Positions 44,737-53,393 of a DNA stretch of 64,000 nt are shown here, piece by piece. This stretch comes from Micromonospora arborensis (GTDB lineage Bacteria > Actinomycetota > Actinomycetes > Mycobacteriales > Micromonosporaceae). Location: assembly GCF_003205615.1 (NCBI RefSeq), contig NZ_PYBV01000005.1, forward strand, positions 279,506 through 343,505, written 5' to 3'. The notes beneath the pieces were generated by a model, which was given only the letters and a program-made list of their open reading frames with translations, was not told the origin of the DNA and ran no database searches. Numbering within the stretch: position 1 is the first letter of the stretch; every line of letters begins with the position of its first letter. The position numbers were made by a program, and so were the translations under genes.

Positions 44737-45429
44737 TCAGGCGGCTTCGGCCGACAGCACCCGGGCCAACTCGGTGGGCTGGGAGAACATCGGCCAGTGG
44801 CCGGTCGCCATCGTGACCAGTCGCCAGCGGTCGCTGGTCAGCAGCTTGGCCACGGCGTCATTGGGCTCAGGCCCGTCGAGCAGGCATTTGATGTACGTCG
44901 CCGGGAGATCACCCAGTGCGCCGGTCAACACGGCCGGCTCGGTCAGCGTGGCACCCGGATGCGCAGTAGCGCCCTCGACGAGCCGTGTCACCTGTTCGTC
45001 GGTGAGCCCCTGACCGTCGAACTCGGCCGCACCGGGCTGCGGCCAGAAACCGTCGTCGGCAAGCATCGCCTCGAACGCCGCCCGGCCCTGCCAGAAGCCG
45101 GACGCGAACGACTCGCCGTCGACCGGCACCTCCGAGTCGACGAAGACCACCCTGGTCAATCGGTCGCCGATCCGCTCGGCGGCCTGACCCACCGGAATGC
45201 CCGCGTAGCTGTGCCCCACCAGCACCACGTCGCGCAGGTCGCGGCCCTCGACCTCGTCCACAATGTCCTGCACGTGGGTTTGCTGCCCAGCGGGCACGCC
45301 CCGCTTCTCGGCGAGCCCGGAGAGCGTCAGTGGGTGGGCGCCGTGGCCGGCCGCCCGAAGTGACGGCACCACCTCGGCCCATGCCCACGACCCCAGCCAC
45401 GCCCCCGCCACCAGCACGAAATCAGCCAT
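44737..45429 (-). CDS. alpha/beta hydrolase
   Basis: A 230-residue alpha/beta-hydrolase of the methylesterase/hydroxynitrile-lyase-like group. Nucleophile elbow LVGHSYAGIPVG near residue 72, acid in the region after VVFVDSEVPVDG, and histidine in ATGHWPMFSQP near the end. The N-terminal FVLVAGAWLGSWAW is the oxyanion-hole strand. It is cytoplasmic with unknown substrate. Confidence 0.88.
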   Translation of the reverse strand: MADFVLVAGAWLGSWAWAEVVPSLRAAGHGAHPLTLSGLAEKRGVPAGQQTHVQDIVDEVEGRDLRDVVLVGHSYAGIPVGQAAERIGDRLTRVVFVDSEVPVDGESFASGFWQGRAAFEAMLADDGFWPQPGAAEFDGQGLTDEQVTRLVEGATAHPGATLTEPAVLTGALGDLPATYIKCLLDGPEPNDAVAKLLTSDRWRLVTMATGHWPMFSQPTELARVLSAEAA

Positions 45430-45468
45430 GACGAGGACCCTAGCGCCGCCCTGCGACAGATCGGCGGG

Positions 45469-45849
45469 TCACGACCAGGTGCGGGCCCCGGCGGCGAACA
45501 CCTCCGGCGGACTCTCCACCGGAAGCACGCAGAGCAGGTGACCACCGGGTGCCCGCAGGATCCGGCATTCGAGCCACTGCGACACCTCGGTGGCGCCCAG
45601 GGCCAGCAGACGCGCGGTCTCGGCTGGCACATCGTCGGTCTCGATGTCCAGGTGGTAGCGCGGTGCGTCGTCGACCGCCTGAACCGCGGTGACCAGCCCC
45701 GGCAGCGCCTCATGCAGGCCGATGAACTGCGGCTCCGCCGGAACGGGCCGGGTGCTGACGCCGAGCGCCGCCGACCAGAACTCCGCCGCCCGGGCGGCTT
45801 CCGCCTCGGGAGTGTCGATCAGCAACGCGTACACGCGGCTTCGGTGCAT
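45469..45849 (-). CDS. VOC-superfamily (glyoxalase-like) protein
   Basis: A 126-residue protein of the vicinal oxygen chelate fold with two beta-alpha-beta-beta-beta units: FWSAALGVSTRPVPAEPQFI, RYHLDIETDDV, and GGHLLCVLPVES. The metal-ligand pattern is incomplete, as in many VOC proteins that bind ligands rather than catalyse. An in-frame GTG 9 bases upstream is an alternative start. Function unknown. Confidence 0.78.
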   Translation of the reverse strand: MHRSRVYALLIDTPEAEAARAAEFWSAALGVSTRPVPAEPQFIGLHEALPGLVTAVQAVDDAPRYHLDIETDDVPAETARLLALGATEVSQWLECRILRAPGGHLLCVLPVESPPEVFAAGARTWS

Positions 45850-45883
45850 GCACGGCACGATATCGAGGATGCGGGGCCAGCGC

Positions 45884-46306
45884 TCAACCGATCAGCGGGG
45901 GCGGAGGGCCGACCAGGGCGGCGAGCCGCTTCGGGGCAAGCACGCAGTAGCTCTCGGTGAGGAGTTCGCCGACCTCCTCCCAGTCGGTGTCCGTGTTCAG
46001 GACCATGCCCATCACGTTCGGGCCCCAATCCGGTTTGTAGAAGGGGTGCCCGCCGGCGAGGAGCCCGGCGATCTCGTCGAGTGGCGACCGGAAGGTCAGC
46101 AGGCAGGCGGGCTGGTCGAGTGCGGCGGCCCGCGCGAGGACCGCCTGGCGGTCGGGGTCGACGGTGTAGACGTGGGCGATGGTCCGCTTGCGGATCCGCC
46201 AGCGGGTGCCCACCCAGGCGGGCTCCTCGTAGGTCTCCGGCAGCCCGAGGCAGATCGGCCGCAGCCGGTCGAGGATCTCGGGTGCAACGTCTCCGGGTGC
46301 GCTCAC
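45884..46306 (-). CDS. YjbR/MmcQ-fold protein
   Basis: A 140-residue protein of the YjbR/MmcQ (CyaY-like) family: CLGLPETYEEPAWVGTRWRI near the N-terminus, VYTVDPDRQAVLARA in the middle, PFYKPDWGPNVMGMVL and WEEVGELLTESYCVLAPKRL at the end. The family has a double-wing DNA-binding-like fold with no settled role. The GTG is chosen because upstream frame is non-conserved; its ribosome site is weak. Confidence 0.85.
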   Translation of the reverse strand: MSAPGDVAPEILDRLRPICLGLPETYEEPAWVGTRWRIRKRTIAHVYTVDPDRQAVLARAAALDQPACLLTFRSPLDEIAGLLAGGHPFYKPDWGPNVMGMVLNTDTDWEEVGELLTESYCVLAPKRLAALVGPPPPLIG

Positions 46307-46460
46307 GGGCAGCGACGCTAGCCGGCCGGTGTGACAAGTTCCGCTCGTCGAAGGCGGCCCGGGCCGGTGGTGCCCGCCGTGTCGATCCGCCAGGATGGGC
46401 CGAGGCGACCCCGGGCCGTCGTCCTGGCCCGACCCACCCCCGTGCCCGTTGAGGAGTGCC

Positions 46461-48263
46461 GTGCCGTCCACCCTGCTCTCCCGCCGCGACCTCGACTTCC
46501 TGCTGCACGACTGGCTGCGGGTGTGCCAACTCGTCGAGCGTCCCCGCTACGCCGAGCACTCCCGGGAGACCTTCGACGACGCCCTGGACCTCGCCGAACG
46601 GGTGGCCACCGAGCAGTTCGCCCCGCACAACCGCGCCGCCGACCTCGCCGAGCCCACCTTCGACGGGCAGCGGGTGCGACTCATCCCGCAGGTCCGCGCG
46701 GCGCTGGACAGCTTCGCCGAGACGGGCCTGCTCACCGCCGGGCTGGACGCCTCGGTCGGTGGTCTGCAACTGCCCCACGCCGTCGCGGCGGCGTGCTTCA
46801 CCTGGTTCCAGGCCGCCAACGTGGCCACCTCGGCGTACCCGTTCCTCACCCTGGGCAACGCCAACCTGCTGCTGGCGCACGGCAGCGCCGAACAGGTCGA
46901 CACGTACGTCCGGCCCATGCTGGAGGGGCGGTTCTTCGGCACCATGTGCCTGTCCGAGCCGCACGCCGGCAGTTCACTGGCCGACATCACCACCCGCGCC
47001 GAGCCTCAGGCGGACGGCACGTACCGCCTCTTCGGTACCAAGATGTGGATCTCCGGCGGTGACCACGAGTTGGCCGAGAACATCGTCCACCTCGTACTGG
47101 CCCGGATTCCCGGAGCGCCGCTCGGGGTGAAGGGCATCTCGTTGTTCATCGTGCCCAAGGTGCTGGTCGGCGCGGACGGGTCGCTCGGCGACCGCAACGA
47201 CGTGGTGTTGGCCGGGCTCAACCACAAGATGGGTTTCCGGGGCACCACCAACACGTTGCTCAGCTTCGGCGACGGCGGGCACACCCCGGGCGGCCGTCCC
47301 GGTGCGGTCGGCCACCTCGTCGGCGCACCGCATCAGGGGCTGGCGCAGATGTTCCACATGATGAACGAGGCCCGGATCGGGGTCGGTGCCGGCGCCACCG
47401 CGCTGGGTTACACCGGTTACCTCAAGAGCCTGGCCTACGCCAGGCAGCGGCCGCAGGGCCGCCCGGTCGGTGCGAAGGACCCGGCGGCGGCGCAGGTGCC
47501 GATCATCGACCACCCCGACGTACGACGGATGCTGCTGGCACAGAAGAGCTACGTGGAGGGGGCGCTGGCGCTGGTGCTCTACTGTGCGCGGCTGCTCGAC
47601 GAGCAGAAGACCGCCCCCGACGACGCGGACCGCGCGCGGGCGCATCTGCTGCTGGACGTGCTCACCCCGATCACGAAGAGTTGGCCGTCGCAGTGGTGCC
47701 TCGCCGCGAACGACCTGGCGATCCAGGTGCTGGGAGGTGCCGGCTACACGCGTGATCACGACGTGGAGCAGCACTACCGGGACAACCGGCTCAACCCGAT
47801 CCACGAGGGCACCCACGGCATCCAGGCGCTGGATCTGCTGGGGCGCAAGATGACCATGCAGGGCGGTGCGGGCCTTGCCCTGCTGACCCGAACGATCGGG
47901 GACACGATCGAGCGGGCTCGGCGGGCCGGGGGAGAGGCGGCTGGTCTGGCGGACCGGCTGGCCGGTGCTGTGGACCGCGTCACCGCGGTCACCGGTCGAC
48001 TCTGGGCCGACGGTGACCCGGTGCTCGCCTTGGCCAACGCCAGCGCCTACCTGGAAGCGGTCGGGCACGTGGTGATCGCGTGGATGTGGTTGGAGCAGGT
48101 GCTGGCGCTGCCCCCGGAGGGCGCCGGCGACGCGTTCCACGCCGGCAAGCGCCAGGCCGCCCGTTACTTCTTCACTGTCGAGTTGCCCCGGACCGGCCCG
48201 CAGTTCGACCTGCTGGCCAGCCGGGACCGGACCACCCTCGACATGCGGACGGACTGGTTCTGA
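46461..48263 (+). CDS. acyl-CoA dehydrogenase with C-terminal extension
   Basis: A 600-residue flavoprotein that oxidises acyl-CoA to the enoyl form. CLSEPHAGSSLADI and TKMWISGGDHE form the flavin/substrate domain, NHKMGFRGTTNTLLSFGDGG the loop, and HYRDNRLNPIHEGTHGIQAL holds the catalytic glutamate. About 130 extra C-terminal residues match the acyl-CoA dehydrogenase C-terminal domain of FadE5-like enzymes acting on long or bulky acyl chains. GTG start 4 bases after GAGGAG. It stands alone, without electron-transfer or thiolase genes nearby. Confidence 0.9.
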   Translation: MPSTLLSRRDLDFLLHDWLRVCQLVERPRYAEHSRETFDDALDLAERVATEQFAPHNRAADLAEPTFDGQRVRLIPQVRAALDSFAETGLLTAGLDASVGGLQLPHAVAAACFTWFQAANVATSAYPFLTLGNANLLLAHGSAEQVDTYVRPMLEGRFFGTMCLSEPHAGSSLADITTRAEPQADGTYRLFGTKMWISGGDHELAENIVHLVLARIPGAPLGVKGISLFIVPKVLVGADGSLGDRNDVVLAGLNHKMGFRGTTNTLLSFGDGGHTPGGRPGAVGHLVGAPHQGLAQMFHMMNEARIGVGAGATALGYTGYLKSLAYARQRPQGRPVGAKDPAAAQVPIIDHPDVRRMLLAQKSYVEGALALVLYCARLLDEQKTAPDDADRARAHLLLDVLTPITKSWPSQWCLAANDLAIQVLGGAGYTRDHDVEQHYRDNRLNPIHEGTHGIQALDLLGRKMTMQGGAGLALLTRTIGDTIERARRAGGEAAGLADRLAGAVDRVTAVTGRLWADGDPVLALANASAYLEAVGHVVIAWMWLEQVLALPPEGAGDAFHAGKRQAARYFFTVELPRTGPQFDLLASRDRTTLDMRTDWF

Positions 48264-48275
48264 GCGGGGCTGGTC

Positions 48276-48452
48276 TCACCGTCGGCGGGCCTGGTGGCTC
48301 ATGGCCTGCCGTCCCTTGATCACGCCCAGGATGATCACGATCACCAGCGCGATCAGACCGATGATGATCAGCCAGCGGACCGCCTCGAGGATCAGCCCCA
48401 GCAGAATCAGCACGCCAGCGACCACGCCGACGACCCAGAGCATGGCACGCAT
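48276..48452 (-). CDS. small two-span membrane protein
   Basis: A 58-residue hydrophobic protein. Two helices (MLWVVGVVAGVLILLGLILE and WLIIIGLIALVIVIILGVIK) are joined by a short charged turn, and the tail is basic (GRQAMSHQARRR), suggesting it faces the cytoplasm. GGGAGG lies 5 bases before the ATG. Similar unnamed proteins are common in actinomycetes; no function is known. Confidence 0.72.
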   Translation of the reverse strand: MRAMLWVVGVVAGVLILLGLILEAVRWLIIIGLIALVIVIILGVIKGRQAMSHQARRR

Positions 48453-48548
48453 CTCGACCTCCCGTAACTGGCCGCGCCTGGTGCGGCCGGCCCGGCTTCT
48501 CCTTCCCCGTCCGGGCGACACCATGCGCGAGGGGCATACCGGAGTCGG

Positions 48549-49268
48549 TCAGGCGCCGGCACGCGCCACGTAGACGGTGTTGGCGGACTCACCGCCGGTC
48601 AGCGGGTTGGCGAACGGCACGACGTGCGCCCGTACGCTCGCGAACACCTCGGAGAGGGCCGTGGTGAACTCGGTGTCCGGCGGGTCGTCGGACCAGAGCG
48701 CGAAGACCCCCTCCGGGCGTAGCAGGGCGGCCAGCCGGCGCAGCCCGGCCGGCGGGTAGAACGCCGCGTGGCTGGGGTGCAGGACGTTGCGTGGTGAATG
48801 GTCGACGTCGAGCAGTACGGCGTCGAACCGCCGCCCGGGCACCTCGACGTCGAAGCCGATGTCACCGGCCACCGCCGCGAAGAAGTCGGCCTGCACGAAC
48901 CGGGTCCGCGGGTCCTCGGCGAGCCCCGCCGCGAACGGCAGCAGCCCCTGCCGGTGCCAGTCGATCACGTCTTCGATCGCCTCCACCACCAGCAGCGAAC
49001 GCACCCGGGGGTCGCCCAGTGCCGCGCAGGCCGTGTAACCCAACCCGAGGCCACCGACGACCACGTCGAGCGAGTCACCGGCAACCTCGGCGAGACCGAG
49101 CCGGGCCAGCTCGATCTCCGCGACCGGGAACAGGCTGGACATCAGGAACTCGTCGTCGAGCTTGACCTCGTACACCTCGACCTGGAGTGCCGGGTCCCGG
49201 CGTCGGCGCAGGCTGATCGCGCCGATCGGGGTTTCCCGCCAGGCCAGCTCTTCGAAACGCGCGCCCAC
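48549..49268 (-). CDS. spermidine-synthase-like SAM-fold protein
   Basis: A 239-residue Rossmann protein like polyamine aminopropyltransferases. VVVGGLGLGYTACAAL is the nucleotide-binding glycine loop, VEAIEDVIDWH follows with the acidic ribose contact, and FDAVLLDVDHSPRN stands where SpeE has its catalytic aspartate region. Several SpeE substrate residues are not recognisable, so it may be a methyltransferase-like relative. GTG start after GAGAGGG, divergent from eccB by about 125 bases. Confidence 0.75.
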   Translation of the reverse strand: MGARFEELAWRETPIGAISLRRRRDPALQVEVYEVKLDDEFLMSSLFPVAEIELARLGLAEVAGDSLDVVVGGLGLGYTACAALGDPRVRSLLVVEAIEDVIDWHRQGLLPFAAGLAEDPRTRFVQADFFAAVAGDIGFDVEVPGRRFDAVLLDVDHSPRNVLHPSHAAFYPPAGLRRLAALLRPEGVFALWSDDPPDTEFTTALSEVFASVRAHVVPFANPLTGGESANTVYVARAGA

Positions 49269-49394
49269 GGGTGCCCTCTCGCCGTCGGATTCGTCCCCGG
49301 ATGCTACCGCTTGCCCCGTGCCGGCCACGCAGGGTCCACGGGACATCGACGCAACGCATATCCTGTGCCCGGCCGATCCACCGGAGGGGACCTC

Positions 49395-50771
49395 ATGCCG
49401 TCGCGGCAGGACCAGCTGCACTCCTACCAGTTCAGCGTTCAGCGGGCGGTCGCCGCCCTGGTCATGCGGGAGACCGACCCCGCACAGTCGCCGTTTCGGC
49501 GGCTGGCCGGCGCCGGTCTGGCCAGCGTCCTGGTCGCCGCGATCGGGCTCGGTGGGTCGGCGCTCTACGGCCTGTTCGCCGGTGGCGGCAAAGGGTGGCG
49601 CGACCAGGGCGCGGTGATCGTGGAGAAGGAGTCCGGCGCCCGGTTCGTCTATCGCGAGCAGAAGCTGCACCCGGTGCTCAACTACGCCTCGGCGCTGCTC
49701 ATCGTCGGCGCGGACACGTCGAAGACCGTGCTGGTGTCCCGACGCACGATCGCCGGTGTGCCGCGTGGCCTGCCGCTCGGCATCGCCGACGCGCCTGATT
49801 CGCTGCCCGCCGCCGGCCGGCTGGCCACCGCGGCCTGGACCGTCTGCTCGACGACCCCCGCGGGCGAGGCGCCCCGCTCCGCGCTACTGATCGGCACCGA
49901 GCCCGATGGTGGCCGGCTGCTGGGCGACGAGGCGTTGCTGCTGCGTCACCCCGACGGCGGGCTGCACCTGGTCTGGCACCAACGGCGCTACCTCGTCCGC
50001 GATGCCAGCAGGGTGTTGGCGGCGCTCGCCACCACCCGCGCGCAGGCGGTGCCGGTGGCGCCCGCCCTGCTCAACTCGCTGCCCACCGGCGCCGACCTCG
50101 CCCCGCTCGACCTACCCCAACTGGGCCAGCCCGCCACCCAGGTGCCGGGCACCACGATCGGCACGGTCTACCTGGTGAGCAACTCCGGTGGCGGCCGGCA
50201 GTACGCGGTGGCCCTCGACGCCGGGTTGGCCGGCATCACCGAACTGCAGGCGGGGTTGTTGCTGGCCCGCACCGGGCAGGGTGAGCCGGTGCCGATGACC
50301 CTGGGCCAGTTCGCCGCGCTGCCCACGGTGCCCGACCTCGCTCCGACCGGCCCGAACGCTCCGCCGCCGACCCCGCCCCGGCTCGCGGCCGGCGGCGAGG
50401 GCGCGCTCTGCACTCGGGTCGCCGACGACGGTGGGGTCGGGGAGGTGCGCTGGGGCGTACCGCTGCGGGACCTGGCGGCCGCGCCACGGACCGCGCCGAC
50501 CGGCGGTGCGGTGCTGGCCGACCATGTCGTGGTGGAGCCGGGTCGCGGCGCGGTGGTCGAGGCCGCCGCGGCGCCCGGCGCGACCGGCGGCGCGGTCTCC
50601 GTGGTCACCGACCTGGGCCGACGGTACGTGCTGGCCGACCGGGAGGTCCTCGCGATGCTCGGCTACCGCGACGTGCGCCCGTTGCGACTGCCGGCCGGCC
50701 TGGTCAGCCTCGTGCCCGCCGGCGCCACCCTGGACCCGGCCGCCGCCCGGGCCGTCGCCGCCCCAGACTGA
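49395..50771 (+). CDS. eccB: type VII secretion protein EccB
   Basis: A 458-residue membrane-anchored component of the ESX/type VII secretion apparatus. The N-terminal signature MPSRQDQLHSYQFSVQRAVA, then ALVMRETDP, is diagnostic; one membrane helix lies at about residues 41-65. The exported part has the repeat-rich EccB fold (VYLVSNSGGGRQYAVALDAG, VTDLGRRYVLADREVLAMLG). No eccC, eccD, mycP or WXG100 genes adjoin it. The ATG follows GGAGGGGACCTC. Confidence 0.93.
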   Translation: MPSRQDQLHSYQFSVQRAVAALVMRETDPAQSPFRRLAGAGLASVLVAAIGLGGSALYGLFAGGGKGWRDQGAVIVEKESGARFVYREQKLHPVLNYASALLIVGADTSKTVLVSRRTIAGVPRGLPLGIADAPDSLPAAGRLATAAWTVCSTTPAGEAPRSALLIGTEPDGGRLLGDEALLLRHPDGGLHLVWHQRRYLVRDASRVLAALATTRAQAVPVAPALLNSLPTGADLAPLDLPQLGQPATQVPGTTIGTVYLVSNSGGGRQYAVALDAGLAGITELQAGLLLARTGQGEPVPMTLGQFAALPTVPDLAPTGPNAPPPTPPRLAAGGEGALCTRVADDGGVGEVRWGVPLRDLAAAPRTAPTGGAVLADHVVVEPGRGAVVEAAAAPGATGGAVSVVTDLGRRYVLADREVLAMLGYRDVRPLRLPAGLVSLVPAGATLDPAAARAVAAPD

Positions 50772-50822
50772 TCACCCAAACCCCGCCCGCCCGCCCGCCC
50801 GCCGGCCGGCCTGCCTGCCGGC

Positions 50823-50882
50823 GGTGATCAAGAGGTTTGCGTCAGAAATTGGCGCGAGTCTGACGCAAACCTCTTGATCACC
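50823..50882. repeat. 24-bp perfect inverted repeat between convergent genes
   Basis: Arms starting GGTGATCAAGAGGTTTGCGT pair perfectly over 24 bp around a 12-base loop. Preceded by a CCCG/GGCC low-complexity tract (50783-50820). It can serve as a bidirectional terminator; its AT-richer, phrase-like sequence suggests it may recur in the genome. Confidence 0.8.
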
Positions 50883-50907
50883 GGAAGGCAACGCGGGCGG
50901 AGGGGTG

Positions 50908-51513
50908 TCAGTCGGCCGGGCGGCGCAGGATGGTGACCGCGAACGGCGCGTCGTCGCGCCACGGGCGCAGGTCCCAGGTGGCGAAGCGCTGCTCCACGCG
51001 CAGCCCGGCGGCCACGGCGTCGGCGTCGAACGCGGTCAGGGGATAACCGCGTTCGGTGCCGAAGCCCACGGTCAGCACACCGTCGGGGCGTAGGTGCGCG
51101 GCGATTCGGCGCAGCACCTCCGGTTCGGTGCCGACGGCGACGAAGGCGAGGACGTTGCCGGCCAGCACCGCCGCGTCGAACAGCTCCGCCTCACCCAGCG
51201 CCGGTAGGTCCAACTCGGCGAGGTCGGCGACCAGCCACGTCGGGCCGGGATGGTCGGCGCGGGCGGCAGCCACCAGCGCGGGATCGGCGTCCACCCCGAC
51301 CACGGTGTGCCCACGCTGGGCCAGCGCGGCACCAACGCGGCCGGTGCCGCTGCCGGCATCGAGAATCCGGGAGCCGGGCGCGACCAGAGCGTCCACCAGT
51401 CGGGCCTCGCCGGCCAGGTCCGCGCCCTCGGCCGCGAGCTTCCGAAACCGGTCGATATACCACTGCGAGTGCTCGGGACCGGTATCGGTCGCCCAGCGGG
51501 TCGGGTTGGCCAT
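50908..51513 (-). CDS. class I SAM-dependent methyltransferase
   Basis: A 201-residue methyltransferase. ILDAGSGTGRVGAALAQRGH is SAM motif I, VVGVDADPALVAAARAD binds the ribose, and LVADLAELDLP is motif II. The N-terminus (PEHSQWYIDRFRKLAAEGAD) is typical of small metabolite methyltransferases of the Methyltransf_25 type. Substrate unknown; it stands alone. Confidence 0.88.
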   Translation of the reverse strand: MANPTRWATDTGPEHSQWYIDRFRKLAAEGADLAGEARLVDALVAPGSRILDAGSGTGRVGAALAQRGHTVVGVDADPALVAAARADHPGPTWLVADLAELDLPALGEAELFDAAVLAGNVLAFVAVGTEPEVLRRIAAHLRPDGVLTVGFGTERGYPLTAFDADAVAAGLRVEQRFATWDLRPWRDDAPFAVTILRRPAD

Positions 51514-51567
51514 GTGGCCACCGTAACCGGGCCGCCGAGGGCGCGGCCGGAGACCCGGGGGAGACGC

Positions 51568-52434
51568 TCACCCCTTCTCCGCGCCGCTGGTCAGCCCCTC
51601 GGTGAGAAGCCGCTCGCTGGCGAAGAAGAGGATCACGATGGGCAGGGTGAGGACGACCGACCCGGCCATCAGCACCGTCTTGGGCACCTCCACCCCGTCG
51701 GCGAGCAGGGACAACCCCAACGACACCGTCCACCGGTCGGGTTTGTCGACGAGGAACAGCAGGGCGAAGAGGAACTCGTTCCAGGCGATCATGAAGTCGT
51801 AGAGCGCGACCGCCATGATCGACGGCATGGCGAGGGGCAGGCTGACCCGCCGGATGATGCCGAGCCGACCGGCGCCGTCGATGGCGGCGGACTCTTCCAG
51901 GCTGACCGGGATGGTCTCGAAGTAGTTCCGCAGCATGTAGACCGACACCGGCAGGGTCTGCGAGATGTAGACCAGCACCAGGCCGAACAACGACCCGCGC
52001 AGCTCGGCGAGGCTGAACACCACGAACAGCGGGATCGCGATGACGATCGACGGGAACAGGTAGACCGCCAGGAAGAGGAAGTCGACCTGCCGCCGTCCGA
52101 AGAACCGCAGGCGGGCCACCGCGTACGCGCCGGGGATCGCCACCACGAGGGTGAGCACGGTCGCCGCGACCGCGACCACCCCGCTGTTGCGGATGAAGGT
52201 GAGGAACCCCTGGCCACCGTCGTCGGTGGCCTTGAGGACCTCGGCGTACGTGGCCACGGTCAGCTCACCGAAGCCGACCACCAGCGAGCCGGGGTCGAGT
52301 AGCAGCCGCTCGATGGGGCGTACCGAGAGCACCAGCATGTAGTAGAAGGGGAAGACGGTGACCACCAGGAACGCGGCGATCACCAGGCGGCGCAGCCAAC
52401 GCAGGCTCACCGTCTCGACGAGGTCCCGGTCCAT
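51568..52434 (-). CDS. carbohydrate ABC transporter permease, MalG type
   Basis: A 288-residue permease with six hydrophobic helices. The EAA loop that docks the ATPase is ESAAIDGAGRLGIIRRVSLP. It is the last of three transporter genes; the ATG lies within TGATG overlapping the upstream permease stop. With the MalF-type partner it imports a sugar or oligosaccharide. Confidence 0.92.
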   Translation of the reverse strand: MDRDLVETVSLRWLRRLVIAAFLVVTVFPFYYMLVLSVRPIERLLLDPGSLVVGFGELTVATYAEVLKATDDGGQGFLTFIRNSGVVAVAATVLTLVVAIPGAYAVARLRFFGRRQVDFLFLAVYLFPSIVIAIPLFVVFSLAELRGSLFGLVLVYISQTLPVSVYMLRNYFETIPVSLEESAAIDGAGRLGIIRRVSLPLAMPSIMAVALYDFMIAWNEFLFALLFLVDKPDRWTVSLGLSLLADGVEVPKTVLMAGSVVLTLPIVILFFASERLLTEGLTSGAEKG

Positions 52435-53393
52435 CAGCCCACCCTCCGTCCGAAGAAGCGCAGGTAGATCAGCACGAACACGATGAGCACCACGGCCAGC
52501 ACGACCGCCTGCGCGGAGGCGGCGCCGATGTCGGTACGGGCGGTGAGGAACTCGTACACCCGCACGCTCACCACCTCGGTGCCGGCCGCACCACCGGTGA
52601 GCAGGTAGACGTCGTCGAACTTGTTGAACGTCATGATGAAGCGCAGCACGCCCAGCAGCGCGATCACCGGCAGCAGTTGGGGCAGCAGGATGTGCCGGAA
52701 GCGTTGGGTGGGGGTGGCGCCGTCGACCCGGGCGGCCTCCTCCAACTCTCCGGGGACAGCCTGGAGCCGGGCCAGCAGAAACAGGAACGCGAACGGGAAG
52801 TACCGCCACGCCTCGAACACGATCACCGTGGTCAGTGCGGTCGACTCCTGGGAAAGGAACGGCACCGGGGCGTCCCAGCCGAGCAGCCGTTGACCCCACG
52901 CGTTGACGATGCCGAGCTGGGGGTCGAGCATCACCTGCCAGACGAAGGTCACCGCGACCACCGGCGCCACGTACGGCAGCAGCATGGACGCCCGGACCAG
53001 GGTGCGGCCCCGGAACGGCCGGCGCACCACCAGGGCGGCCACCAGACCGAGCAGGATCGACCCGACGGTGCCGCCGACGCTGTAGACGAGTGTGACCCAC
53101 AGCGTGTCGGCGAAGCCGGGGGTGTGCAGCACCCGGTCGAAGTTGTCCATCGTGAAATCGCCGAACAGGCCGGTCTTTCGCAGGGTGGCGAGCCGGACCC
53201 GCTGGAAGGCCAGCACCACGGTCCACACGATCGGAATGCCGATGACGGCGATGGTGACGAGCAGGGTCGGTGCGACAAGCGCGAGCCCGGCGCGGGACTC
53301 ACGGCGGCGCAGGGTCAGTGGTCGGCGTCGGCGGGCCCGTGCCGGCCGCTCCCCGGTGGGGGAGCGGCCGGTCTCGGGCGCGGTGGTGGTCAA
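52434..53393 (-). CDS. carbohydrate ABC transporter permease, MalF type, TTG start
   Basis: A 319-residue permease with a basic N-terminal tail (RPARARRRRPLTLRRRESRA) and six helices. The EAA loop is EEAARVDGATPTQRFRHILL. No ATG or GTG gives a full-length protein; the TTG within TTGA overlaps the binding-protein stop by 4 bases, so initiation is probably coupled to upstream translation. Confidence 0.9.
   Translation of the reverse strand: MTTTAPETGRSPTGERPARARRRRPLTLRRRESRAGLALVAPTLLVTIAVIGIPIVWTVVLAFQRVRLATLRKTGLFGDFTMDNFDRVLHTPGFADTLWVTLVYSVGGTVGSILLGLVAALVVRRPFRGRTLVRASMLLPYVAPVVAVTFVWQVMLDPQLGIVNAWGQRLLGWDAPVPFLSQESTALTTVIVFEAWRYFPFAFLFLLARLQAVPGELEEAARVDGATPTQRFRHILLPQLLPVIALLGVLRFIMTFNKFDDVYLLTGGAAGTEVVSVRVYEFLTARTDIGAASAQAVVLAVVLIVFVLIYLRFFGRRVG

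Noticed and set aside
50783..50822. CCCG/GGCC tract considered as a microsatellite of interest
   Set aside because: Short GC-only slippage tract, common in such genomes; only the adjoining inverted repeat was kept.
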